This document shows, in pieces, positions 1 to 7,610 of a stretch of 18,422 nt of DNA (position 1 is its first letter; every line of letters begins with the position of its first letter). The DNA is from Methanobrevibacter_A sp964547125 (GTDB lineage: Archaea > Methanobacteriota > Methanobacteria > Methanobacteriales > Methanobacteriaceae), in NCBI GenBank assembly GCA_964547125.1, contig CAZJLS010000030.1:1-18422 (forward strand), read 5' to 3'. The translations under genes were made by a program, and so were the position numbers. Below the pieces are notes generated by a model, which was given only the letters and a program-made list of their open reading frames with translations, was not told the origin of the DNA and searched no databases.

Positions 1-417
1 ATAAATATTTTTTCATAAACATATAAATTTTCATTGGGTTTATTAAGTAAACATAATGTTAAAATCATCAATGATTCATTCCTTAAAAGTGAAATTTTCA
101 TCAATAATAATTCTTTTGTTTATTTAGATCCACCTTATCGTCCAATAACCAAGTCATCAAGTTTCACAAATTATTCGAAAAATGACTTTGGAGATAAAGA
201 ACAAATAGAATTAGCTAATTATTATAAAAGGATATCAAAAAAACAAGCATTAGTATTATTAAGTAATAGTGATCCAAAAAATACAAATCCTGAAGATAAT
301 TTCTTCGATAATCTATATTCTGAATTTAATATTGAGAGAGTACCTGCAAAAAGAAGTATTAATTCGGATGGAGAAAAAAGAGGCGTTGTCATGGAATTAC
401 TAATAAAAAATTATTAA
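1..417 (+). pseudogene. DpnM-type DNA adenine methylase, C-terminal part, apparently interrupted
   Basis: This is the C-terminal part of a D12-class N6-adenine methyltransferase like M.DpnII/M.MboI, which protects GATC sites. The catalytic DPPY motif is visible, followed by family-typical SFTNYSKNDF, LSNSDPKNT and a YSEFNI-VPAKR-INS-G-KRG tail. The SAM-binding FxGxG motif and the recognition domain would lie outside the window. The same frame carries a TAA at 16-18; downstream of it the frame can only restart at TTG 34, which would give a 127-aa protein without the SAM-binding half. The residues on either side of the TAA can be placed against the DpnM family at roughly the right distance, which suggests a nonsense mutation or decaying gene rather than a natural start. 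A sequencing error, or a frameshift just upstream, is also possible. It lies 17 bp before the cognate endonuclease gene. Confidence 0.7.
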
Positions 418-434
418 GGAGTTAATGAGATATA

Positions 435-1298
435 ATGAGTAATTATCAAAAATTAGGATTCAATAGTCAAGAAGAATATAATAATTATTTTATAGAAACA
501 TTACTACCTACAAATCATAATTTTAGTTTCTTTGTTGATTGGAATAAGGTATATAGGAATGTTGAAATTCATTTATATGAAATTGGTTTATTAAATAGTT
601 TAAATCATATGTCTCTAGATAATATTGAACAAAATTTTAGAAGGCTAATAACAAGCAATCCAGAAATTGTACCTGTATTACCTTCAATTTTAGCTATAAG
701 ATTCCAAAAAACAAATACTAATGTTGAAATATTTGATATGGAATATAAAAACTATGATTTCAATCCAAAAACATTTAATGAAGATGATATTGTTGAATTT
801 TGTAGAGAAACAGGGATATTTGAACTATTTTCAAATATTAAAGATTTAAAAGCTTATCTTTTAGGTACTGAAGTGGGATTAGATACAAATGCACGTAAAA
901 ATAGGAGTGGTAAATCGTTTGAAAATATCATAAGTAAATTTTTACAAAAAAAACTGAGAAATTATTCAAATTTCACATTTGCTGAACAAGTAAATGTTAA
1001 AGAAATATTAAGAACTAAATATGCTGATTTTGTAATATATGAAGGAAGTAAACCAAAAATTATTATTGAATGCAACTTTTATAATAGTTATGGAAGTAAA
1101 CCTATAGAAACAGGAAATGCCTACATACATCTACAACAAGAAATAAAAGAAAGTGGTATGATTTTTTTATGGATTAGTGATGGTTCTGGCTGGATTAAAA
1201 TGAATAACACATTATATGAATTAATGCCACAAATAGACTATTTTATGAATTATACAATGTTTGCAGAAAACATTGAAAAAATATTAAACTTAATTTAA
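435..1298 (+). CDS. Type II restriction endonuclease, DpnII/MboI family (GATC)
   Basis: This 287-aa protein matches the length and character of R.DpnII, which cuts unmethylated GATC. The C-terminal half has the expected motifs: SGKSFE at 158-163, KYADFVIYEG around D198, and IIIECNFYNSYGSKP with E212 and N214. The D198...E212-x-N214 arrangement corresponds to the PD-(D/E)xK-like catalytic core of this family, with the usual Lys replaced by Asn; that assignment is from family knowledge. GGAG at 418-421 is the likely ribosome site, rather far (13 nt) from ATG 435; an ATG at 425 runs into a stop after five codons and is not used. The gene follows the methylase fragment and looks full length. An active endonuclease needs a working methylase, so a second methylase (DpnA type) is expected outside the window, or the enzyme is inactive. 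Confidence 0.9.
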   Translation: MSNYQKLGFNSQEEYNNYFIETLLPTNHNFSFFVDWNKVYRNVEIHLYEIGLLNSLNHMSLDNIEQNFRRLITSNPEIVPVLPSILAIRFQKTNTNVEIFDMEYKNYDFNPKTFNEDDIVEFCRETGIFELFSNIKDLKAYLLGTEVGLDTNARKNRSGKSFENIISKFLQKKLRNYSNFTFAEQVNVKEILRTKYADFVIYEGSKPKIIIECNFYNSYGSKPIETGNAYIHLQQEIKESGMIFLWISDGSGWIKMNNTLYELMPQIDYFMNYTMFAENIEKILNLI

Positions 1299-1316
1299 TT
1301 ATCTATTTTCATCTTA

Positions 1317-1325
1317 TTTTTTTTT
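1317..1325 (+). terminator. Oligo-T terminator after the restriction gene
   Basis: A run of nine T begins 18 bp after the stop codon of the DpnII-type gene. Archaeal RNA polymerase stops on such tracts without a hairpin. It separates the restriction gene from the operon that starts at 1496. Confidence 0.45.
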
Positions 1326-1451
1326 ATTGGATCTTATTTTGTAATTTCACGATCTATTTATTTTTATTTAAACTAATAATCTCCTTTTAGATTAATTTTA
1401 TCCTTTTATCTATGCTTTAAATCACTTATAATAATTTTTTTATAAAGAATC

Positions 1452-1476
1452 TTTTAAATAAGACTTAATTTAAATA
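1452..1476 (+). promoter_or_regulatory. TATA-like boxes before the helicase operon
   Basis: Two TATA-like boxes, TTTTAAATA (1452-1460) and TTTAAATA (1469-1476), precede the ATG at 1496. No Shine-Dalgarno site is visible. The second box lies 23-24 nt from the ATG, close to the archaeal TATA-to-start distance, so the transcript may be leaderless or nearly so. This is the only clear promoter-sized gap before the six-gene set to 7599. Confidence 0.4.
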
Positions 1477-1495
1477 GTTATATTAATTAATAATT

Positions 1496-3565
1496 ATGGG
1501 TGAATATTTTTTGGGGTTTAAGGATTTAAATTTAAAATTAAGGTATGATTCTGAAGTAGATAATTTGTTGGATGATTTTTATAATCCAGTTTTAAAGAAT
1601 ACTAAGGAATATCATAGAATTTCAGGATATTTTAATTCAACTACATTAGCAATGGCTGCACGTGGTATGAAGGATTTTATTCTTAATGGGGGTAAAATGA
1701 AATTATTATGTGGGGCTCAATTAGAACCAGAAGATGTAAAAGCAATTTTAGACGGTGAAAAAAGTCCTGAAAAAATATTAAGTTCTAATATTTTAAATGA
1801 TATTGAAAGTATAGAAGATAATATTAAGAAAAACCATATTCAAGTTTTAGGATATATGGTTGCTAAAGGGTTACTTGAGATAAAAATAGTTGTTAAAATC
1901 AATAAAGAAAGTAAAGGGATTATGCATTATAAAATTGGAATAAATAAAGACTTTGAAGGAAATTTTATAAGTTTTTCAGGATCTAATAATGAAACAGGTT
2001 CTGGATGGAATTATAATTTAGAACAATTTGCAGTTTATAAAAGTTGGATTGATGAACAAAATGAGTATCTTTTAGGAGATATTGACTTATTTAATAGAAC
2101 TTGGGACAATAATTCACAAGATTATGAAGTAATTGATATTCCATCTGCAGTTAAAAAGAAATTAATAGAATATTCGCCAAAAAAGTTTGAAGATCTAAAA
2201 TTTGATTCTAATATTGATAAAACAAATAATGAAAAACCTAAATTGTTTAATAATCAATTATCTGCAGTAGATAACTGGTTTAAAAATGATAAAAAGGGAA
2301 TTTTTGCAATGGCCACAGGGACAGGTAAAACATTTACTGCTTTAGGATGTCTAGATAAGTTATTGTCTCAAGAAGAAAAGTTATTTACTATAATTTCAGT
2401 ACCTCAACAACATTTGATTCAGCAATGGATTAAATCTATAAAAAAATTTAAAATAAATGAGAAAATAGTCATTGTAAGTAGTTCTAATATTAATGGGAAG
2501 AAAGAAATGTTTAAATCTCTTTTAGATATATCTAATGGGTTATTGGATAAAGTAATTGTTTTAACTACTCCAAATTCAATGTCTAAAGATGATTTTATAA
2601 ATATTATTAAAAAAACTCATAATAATGTTCCTTATTTTTTAATTGCTGATGAAATGCATGAAATGGGACCTTATACTTTTAGACAAGGATTATTGGAAGA
2701 TTATGATTATAGGTTAGGTTTAAGTGCAACACCTGAAAGAAAATATGATGAATTAGGAACTAAAATTTTATTTAAATATTTTGGTGATGTTGTTTTTTCA
2801 TTCCCATTAGAAAAAGCACTTAAAGAATTTAATCCACTAACTAATATGACTTATTTGACTTCATATACTTACAATCCAAAATTTATCAACTTAACAGACG
2901 ATGAACTTAAAAAATATCAAGAATTTACAAGAAAAATCATAATAGAACAGAATAAAGATTTAATAGATGAGAATAAATTAGAAAGTTTACTTTTCAAAAG
3001 GGCAAATATAATTAAAAATGCTGAAAATAAATTTGATGTGTTGGAAAGTATTTTAAGAGATTTGGGCAGTGATGTTAATAATCTTATTATTTATTGCAGT
3101 GATAAACAAATTGACAAAGTTTTAGATATTGCTGGAAATAAATATAATTTAACAGTTAAAAAATTTACAAATGAAGAATCTGCAAAACCTAGTGAAGAAT
3201 ATGGGGGTAAATCATATAGGGAAGTAATTTTAGATGACTTCGCAAATCAAAAATGCCAATGTTTAGTAGCAATGCATTGTTTAGATGAAGGAGTAGATGT
3301 CCCATCTGCATCTAAAGCGATACTTTTATGCAATAGTACAAATTCTAGAGAATTTATACAAAGATTAGGCCGTATTTTAAGAAGATATAAAAATAAAAAT
3401 AATGCAGATATATATGATATGGTTGTAAAACCACATAAATACTCAAATGAAACTATTAGACATGTTGAAGAACAAATTTATGAAAAAGAATTGTATCGTT
3501 GTGAAAAAATTGGAAAATTAGCAACAAATAAGTCTCAAACTCTTATTGAAATGTATGATATGTGA
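1496..3565 (+). CDS. PLD-nuclease/DEAD-box (SF2) helicase fusion, defence type
   Basis: This 689-aa protein joins two modules. Residues about 10-215 look like a phospholipase-D-type nuclease domain: H144-Y-K146, then SGSNNETGSGWN at 161-172, which is the HxK...GSxN signature. Only one such motif is present, so the active site would need a dimer. Residues about 250-680 form an XPB/ResIII-type SF2 helicase: ATGTGKT at 273-279 (Walker A), DEMH at 385-388 (DExH), SAT at 410-412, HCLDEGVDVP (motif V) near 594-603 and QRLGRILRR at 622-630 (motif VI). Such proteins are expected to translocate on nucleic acid and cut it. ATG 1496 has no Shine-Dalgarno site and may be leaderless. The next gene starts 11 bp after the stop. 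The domain calls are secure; the role in defence is inferred from context. Confidence 0.85.
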   Translation: MGEYFLGFKDLNLKLRYDSEVDNLLDDFYNPVLKNTKEYHRISGYFNSTTLAMAARGMKDFILNGGKMKLLCGAQLEPEDVKAILDGEKSPEKILSSNILNDIESIEDNIKKNHIQVLGYMVAKGLLEIKIVVKINKESKGIMHYKIGINKDFEGNFISFSGSNNETGSGWNYNLEQFAVYKSWIDEQNEYLLGDIDLFNRTWDNNSQDYEVIDIPSAVKKKLIEYSPKKFEDLKFDSNIDKTNNEKPKLFNNQLSAVDNWFKNDKKGIFAMATGTGKTFTALGCLDKLLSQEEKLFTIISVPQQHLIQQWIKSIKKFKINEKIVIVSSSNINGKKEMFKSLLDISNGLLDKVIVLTTPNSMSKDDFINIIKKTHNNVPYFLIADEMHEMGPYTFRQGLLEDYDYRLGLSATPERKYDELGTKILFKYFGDVVFSFPLEKALKEFNPLTNMTYLTSYTYNPKFINLTDDELKKYQEFTRKIIIEQNKDLIDENKLESLLFKRANIIKNAENKFDVLESILRDLGSDVNNLIIYCSDKQIDKVLDIAGNKYNLTVKKFTNEESAKPSEEYGGKSYREVILDDFANQKCQCLVAMHCLDEGVDVPSASKAILLCNSTNSREFIQRLGRILRRYKNKNNADIYDMVVKPHKYSNETIRHVEEQIYEKELYRCEKIGKLATNKSQTLIEMYDM

Positions 3566-3576
3566 TGGTGTGATAT

Positions 3577-3753
3577 ATGAATGCAATAAAATTAATAAAT
3601 TTATTGAAAGAAAATTGTGATGATGAGGAAATGGCAAAATTATTGGCTGATTTGCTACGTTACGAATCAAAACAAAGTGGAAAATGGAAATCGTTCTACG
3701 AAACTACCATTAATAAATACTATGAAGAAATTGACATTGGGGAGTCTTTATGA
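3577..3753 (+). CDS. 58-aa charged protein between helicase and SMC ATPase
   Basis: This short gene fills the gap between the helicase and the DndD-like ATPase. It encodes 58 residues, rich in Lys and Glu, predicted mostly helical (MNAIKLINLL start, ADLLRYESKQ in the middle). An in-frame stop at 3571-3573 rules out an earlier start. Its TGA overlaps the ATG of the next gene (shared ATGA at 3750-3753), the usual sign of translational coupling. Together with codon use like its neighbours, this supports a real gene. I recognise no family. A small adaptor or regulator for the large ATPase or helicase is possible, but nothing in the sequence proves it. Confidence 0.75.
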   Translation: MNAIKLINLLKENCDDEEMAKLLADLLRYESKQSGKWKSFYETTINKYYEEIDIGESL

Positions 3754-5681
3754 GAATAGATAGTATTAAATTACATAATTTCAGACTCTACAAAGATGCT
3801 GAAATTATTTTTAAAGAACTAAATGAAGACATCCATATTATTATAGGACAAAACGGATCAGGTAAAACTACATTATTAAATGCAATGTTTTGGTGTTTAT
3901 ATGATTCAGAACCACATGTTTATTCTAAAGAAGAATCATTATCAATTGAAAATAAAGATGAATTGAATAAAAATAATGGTAATTTAGATGTATTTGTTGA
4001 AATTAACACAACAACAGATTATGGATCTAAATTAAAATTTAAAAGAACATTAACTTACAAAAATTTCAATATTAATTATAATGAGTTTATAGTTGATGAA
4101 TTAAAATCTACAGGTGAAACATCAACACACAAAGGTCCTACCGCAACAGATATTGTTGAAAGTGTTATGCCTAAAAACATTAGTGAATTTTTCTTCTTTG
4201 ATGGTGAACAACTAGAAAACTATTTCTCATCTAAACGAGTTTTAAATGTTAAAAACCATATATCTATTTTATCAGAAGTTTCAACATTAGAATCATTATT
4301 TAATCATTTAAAAATAAAATCTGATGATTATAAACGAGAAGCAGGTAAACTAGACAATAATGTTGATAATATTCAGAAAAAAATTAATGAATTGGAAACA
4401 GCTAAAACTGATGCTTTAAAAAGATACAATAATATAAAATTAGATTTAAATATTTCACAAGAAAAATACGATGAATTGAGAAATAAACTATATGATAAAA
4501 ACAATTTTGAAGTTGAACTTAAGAATCTAGACACATATAAACATAAATTAAATGATTTAAATCAAAGATATGAAGATAAAAAAATTCAAATGAATAATAA
4601 CTTATTTAAATCTACACCATCTATACTGTTATATGATGCAATAAAATATACATTAAATTCAATTAGTCAAAAAAAGGATAATTTGCCAAAATATATTGAT
4701 GAAGATGAAATAAAAAATATTTTAAATGAAGGAAAATGCAGCACATGTAACCAAGAATTATCTAATGAAGCTGTTTCATATTTAAAGAACCTTATTAATG
4801 AATACAAATTCTCATCACAAGGCTCTAAAAGACTTTTAAAACTAGATATGCAACTTAAAAATAATTTAAATCATGTCCATGATTATGGTAATGTTAGAGA
4901 TGCATATATAGAAGACTTAAATTTAATTAATAACAATATTAATGAATTAAATAATAATATCCAAAAAATAGGAGATAATTTTGAGAATTATGATAAAAAT
5001 AAACTAAAAGATGATTTTAACAATTATAAAAAATTAGAACAATATATTTTGGAAAATAATAGAGAGTTAGGTAGTCTAAAAGAGAAGATTTCTAATCTAT
5101 CTTCAGATTTAGATGAGTTGAATAATAAATTGATTAAATCCAAACAAGATAATAAAAAAGTTCAGAGTCTCATATCTAAATATTCAGTATGTAATGAAGC
5201 ATTAAATATTGTTGATAAAACAATTAATAAAGCAAAAGATTTAACTAGAGAATCTATTGAAAACTTCACTAAAAAAACATTCTTTGATTTAATATGGAAG
5301 AAAAAAACATATTCTGATGTTAAAATTAATGAGAATTATCGCTTGGAATTAGTTCATGCAGATAGTGGTGGAAATGCATTAGCCACTGCAAGTGCTACAG
5401 AAAAAGAACTTTTAGTTTTAGCATTTACACTGGGAGTGCATTCAATCGCAGGATTTAATTCTTTCTTAATGATAGATTCTCCATTAGGTAGAGTATCTGA
5501 TGATACACGTGTAAACTTTGCAGAAGTATTATTTGATGTTAGTAAAACTAGACAAATTATAATGATTGTAACACCTTCTGAATTTTCAGAAGACATTTCT
5601 CCAATATTCAATAATATTCCTAAACATAAAATTATTTTATCAGATTCAGAAAAAGAAACAAATTTTAAGGAGGTATTTTAG
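3750..5681 (+). CDS. DndD-like SMC/Rad50-family ATPase with zinc hook
   Basis: This 643-aa protein has the SMC/Rad50 layout. The N-terminal ATPase lobe has GQNGSGKT at 33-40 (Walker A). A FFFFDGEQLENY block at 147-158 is typical of the DndD subfamily. Two coiled-coil arms at about 180-325 and 345-500 flank a CSTC zinc hook (C330, C333). The C-terminal lobe has the signature SATEKELLVLAF (548-559) and Walker B SFLMIDSPLGRV (571-582). Ser follows Asp576 where many ABC ATPases have the catalytic Glu; to my recollection IDSPLG is normal for DndD. DndD belongs to the DNA phosphorothioation apparatus, but no dndA, dndB, dndC or dndE gene is nearby, so sulfur modification should not be assumed. It overlaps the 58-aa gene by 4 bp and abuts the next gene without a gap. 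Confidence 0.85.
   Translation: MRIDSIKLHNFRLYKDAEIIFKELNEDIHIIIGQNGSGKTTLLNAMFWCLYDSEPHVYSKEESLSIENKDELNKNNGNLDVFVEINTTTDYGSKLKFKRTLTYKNFNINYNEFIVDELKSTGETSTHKGPTATDIVESVMPKNISEFFFFDGEQLENYFSSKRVLNVKNHISILSEVSTLESLFNHLKIKSDDYKREAGKLDNNVDNIQKKINELETAKTDALKRYNNIKLDLNISQEKYDELRNKLYDKNNFEVELKNLDTYKHKLNDLNQRYEDKKIQMNNNLFKSTPSILLYDAIKYTLNSISQKKDNLPKYIDEDEIKNILNEGKCSTCNQELSNEAVSYLKNLINEYKFSSQGSKRLLKLDMQLKNNLNHVHDYGNVRDAYIEDLNLINNNINELNNNIQKIGDNFENYDKNKLKDDFNNYKKLEQYILENNRELGSLKEKISNLSSDLDELNNKLIKSKQDNKKVQSLISKYSVCNEALNIVDKTINKAKDLTRESIENFTKKTFFDLIWKKKTYSDVKINENYRLELVHADSGGNALATASATEKELLVLAFTLGVHSIAGFNSFLMIDSPLGRVSDDTRVNFAEVLFDVSKTRQIIMIVTPSEFSEDISPIFNNIPKHKIILSDSEKETNFKEVF
5666..5674 (+). promoter_or_regulatory. 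Strong Shine-Dalgarno inside the end of the ATPase gene
   Basis: TAAGGAGGT, a near-perfect match to the archaeal 16S rRNA tail, sits 7 nt before the ATG at 5682 and inside the last codons of the DndD-like gene. It fixes the start of the 132-aa gene and points to one shared transcript. Confidence 0.8.
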
Positions 5682-6080
5682 ATGTTAAATTTATCTGTTG
5701 CCAGTAAGGATGATTTTAATTTTTATAAGTCCTCAAAAATTTTAAATGCAAATGGTAGGGAAGATAATAAAAAATTCATATTGGCTATGAGTATGGGTTA
5801 TTCTTCTAAAAGTAAATTGCCATTTAATTCTAAAATTCCTTTATTTGATGCTTCAAAACTAACAGAAGAAGATAAATCTTTAATGATTGCAGTAGCTATA
5901 GAAGATACAAAAAATATAGATGTAGTATCAAACAATGAAGAAATTTTTAAAATTGCAGAAGAATATGCTAATGCAGGAATAAAATTATTAAAAGATATGG
6001 AAGATAATAATATATATGATTTAGAACTTGAAGAATTTGAATCATTTGTTAATGGAAAATATAATAAATTAGAGTTATAA
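5682..6080 (+). CDS. 132-aa protein of the helicase/SMC cluster, unknown family
   Basis: The gene starts directly after the stop of the DndD-like ATPase and has the strongest ribosome site in the cluster. The 132-aa product has no signal peptide or membrane segment and is predicted soluble. The first half contains SSKILNANGREDNKKFILAMSMGY, here split for reading as SSKILNANG and KKFILAMSMG, plus a basic patch. The second half is acidic and helical (LTEEDKSLMIAVAIED, then EEIFKIAEEYANAG). The small size and position after a DndD-like gene recall DndE, but I do not see DndE features and do not assign it. A DNA-binding or regulatory partner of the ATPase is plausible; that is inference from position only. 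Confidence 0.8.
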   Translation: MLNLSVASKDDFNFYKSSKILNANGREDNKKFILAMSMGYSSKSKLPFNSKIPLFDASKLTEEDKSLMIAVAIEDTKNIDVVSNNEEIFKIAEEYANAGIKLLKDMEDNNIYDLELEEFESFVNGKYNKLEL

Positions 6081-6086
6081 TATTTA

Positions 6087-7286
6087 GTGAATAATATGGG
6101 TTATAATAATTTAAAAATAGATTATAATGGAGAAATATTAGAAGAGACTGTCAAATTAAATTACACTATATTTGAAGTATATATAATCAATAAATATCAT
6201 AATTATCTAGTTTCTGATGAAAATATATCAAAATTATTCGGTATTCATTTAGAAGATATTCAAAAAGTTGTCAATAATTATGATCCATATTTAAAAGGTT
6301 TTTGCAATCAATGGTCTGATGAGATAAAATTTTTTGCTGGAGCATATGCACCATTTAATAATCTCATATATCTAAATAATGGCTATATACAAGATAATAA
6401 AATTAATTTAAATCTTTCTTTTGAAAATATTATTTCAATTCTTAAAAAATACTTTAAAGATAATGCTACAGGTGAAATTTCATCTGCATTTTTAATATCT
6501 CCAGAGAATATTGAAAGACTAGTTTTTAGATATATTTCAGGGGATTTTGATGATATTGAAATCCAATTCTTAAAAAAGAATAAATTGATTGATGAATTAA
6601 TAAATTTGGGTAAAGAAATAAACGATAAACCTAAACTCATTGAAATTCCTACTGAAGAGTATGTTGATAAAATACATACTACTGTTAAGGTAGGTAAATC
6701 GTACAATAATAAAGGTTGGACAATATCAAGAAAGGATATATCTCTTTTAATACCTTTGCTAAGTTATGAAAAAGAATGTGATGTAATTGTTGATGGTATT
6801 CCATCTAAAGGACGTTTATCTATTACTACAAGAATATTTTTTTCAAAGAATAATGTTGATTTAATCAATTATTTAGAAAGGTTAGCTAGTATAAATCCAG
6901 ATGATAGGGCAAATCTTGATATTTTATTAAATCATACCAACCCATTTTCAAATTCAAATTCCGAAAATGATTCTGTTGTTTATAATAAAGAAAATGACTC
7001 TAAAAATTATGATAAAAAAATTATAGTTAAAGTAAAAGTTGGAAAAGCATTTAGTAGTAATGGTTGGACAGTGCCAAGGAATACAGTGTCATCCATGGTT
7101 CCCTTGTTAAGTTATGAAGAAGATTGTGACATTGTTGTTGATGATATTCCTTCTAAAGCTCGTTTAAATATTGCGCCTCGGATATTCTATAAGGGAAATA
7201 ATAAACTTAAAGGTTATCTTAAAGATTTATATGATAAAAATCCAGAAACTATTGTAAAAATTGAAATTTTATTAAATCATAGTTAA
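6087..7286 (+). CDS. 399-aa protein with two tandem copies of an ~83-aa domain
   Basis: The start is GTG 6087 or ATG 6096, without a clear Shine-Dalgarno site, 6 bp after the previous stop. The N-terminal ~190 residues are unlike anything I recognise (aromatic and Asn-rich, helical around 110-180). Residues 201-283 and 317-398 are two copies of one domain: both begin KVGK, continue GWT(I/V)xR, share PLLSYE and the C-D-(V/I)-(V/I)-V-D-(G/D)-IPSK pattern, then RIF(F/Y) and end in LLNH. A polar linker rich in Asn and Ser (284-312) joins them. Compact beta-rich tandem domains in a defence operon often read DNA or modified bases, so this may be the recognition subunit of the cluster. That role is inferred; no catalytic motif is visible. 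Confidence 0.85.
   Translation: MNNMGYNNLKIDYNGEILEETVKLNYTIFEVYIINKYHNYLVSDENISKLFGIHLEDIQKVVNNYDPYLKGFCNQWSDEIKFFAGAYAPFNNLIYLNNGYIQDNKINLNLSFENIISILKKYFKDNATGEISSAFLISPENIERLVFRYISGDFDDIEIQFLKKNKLIDELINLGKEINDKPKLIEIPTEEYVDKIHTTVKVGKSYNNKGWTISRKDISLLIPLLSYEKECDVIVDGIPSKGRLSITTRIFFSKNNVDLINYLERLASINPDDRANLDILLNHTNPFSNSNSENDSVVYNKENDSKNYDKKIIVKVKVGKAFSSNGWTVPRNTVSSMVPLLSYEEDCDIVVDDIPSKARLNIAPRIFYKGNNKLKGYLKDLYDKNPETIVKIEILLNHS
6687..6935 (+). repeat. Domain repeat, copy 1
   Basis: It encodes residues 201-283 of the 399-aa protein. It is homologous to the segment at 7035-7280 over its whole length, with the conserved blocks KVGK, GWT, PLLSYE, IPSK, RIF and LLNH. DNA identity is clearly lower than protein similarity, so the duplication is old. 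Confidence 0.85.
7035..7280 (+). repeat. Domain repeat, copy 2
   Basis: It encodes residues 317-398, the second copy, one residue shorter than the first. Differences lie mainly after the RIF block, where copy 1 has a longer polar loop. Confidence 0.85.
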
Positions 7287-7299
7287 TTAAGGTAATTCA

Positions 7300-7599
7300 A
7301 TGTCTATTAAAGCGTATAAAACAGTGAAAAAATATTCTCCAGACTGTATTTCTAAAAAGGTACTTTTAGATGAAGAAGTTTTTAATATTGATTATGATTT
7401 TGAAATCTTAGAAGTTTTTAAAAATTATGGTGTGATGTATACTAATGAAGATAATTTAGGAGAAATGGAGATAAGTAGAAAAAATATTGAACTTGCACTT
7501 AAGGATGATATAAGTGATGATACTAAATTAGTGTTAAATGGAATGTTAAATGATTTAATTAAAAATGATGAGGATTGGTTTTTAGTAACTACATTATAG
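7300..7599 (+). CDS. 99-aa acidic protein, unknown
   Basis: This is the last gene of the cluster, 13 bp after the repeat protein, with a weak GGT site before ATG 7300. The product is acidic (many Asp and Glu), has no membrane segment, and seems to combine a short beta-rich start with a helical end (KNIELALKDD, TKLVLNGMLNDLIKND). I recognise no family. It could be a regulator or an inhibitor of a neighbouring toxic enzyme, but nothing shows this directly. Codon use still resembles the defence genes and changes abruptly in the next gene, so the island probably ends here. Confidence 0.75.
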   Translation: MSIKAYKTVKKYSPDCISKKVLLDEEVFNIDYDFEILEVFKNYGVMYTNEDNLGEMEISRKNIELALKDDISDDTKLVLNGMLNDLIKNDEDWFLVTTL

Positions 7600-7604
7600 G
7601 TGAT
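7598..7604 (+). promoter_or_regulatory. Shine-Dalgarno AGGTGAT that sets the reductase start
   Basis: AGGTGAT matches the archaeal 16S rRNA tail and lies 6 nt before ATG 7611. The frame is open back to TTG 7575, but that start would overlap the previous gene and lacks a ribosome site. Confidence 0.75.
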
Positions 7605-7610
7605 GTTTTT

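Noticed and set aside
1299..1495. Additional small gene or RNA between the restriction gene and the helicase
   Set aside because: The gap has stops in all frames at short intervals and only T tracts and TATA-like boxes; no stable hairpin is evident.
5354..5611. Open frame of 85 codons on the - strand within the SMC ATPase gene
   Set aside because: It lies opposite the conserved ATPase signature and Walker B region and shows no start signal or family features.
3750..7599. DNA phosphorothioation (Dnd) modification system
   Set aside because: Only a DndD-like ATPase is present; no DndA, DndB, DndC or DndE features were found in the neighbouring proteins.
7575..7610. TTG start giving a 12-residue longer reductase
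   Set aside because: It overlaps the preceding gene and lacks a ribosome site, whereas ATG 7611 has AGGTGAT at proper spacing and begins exactly at the usual family N-terminus.
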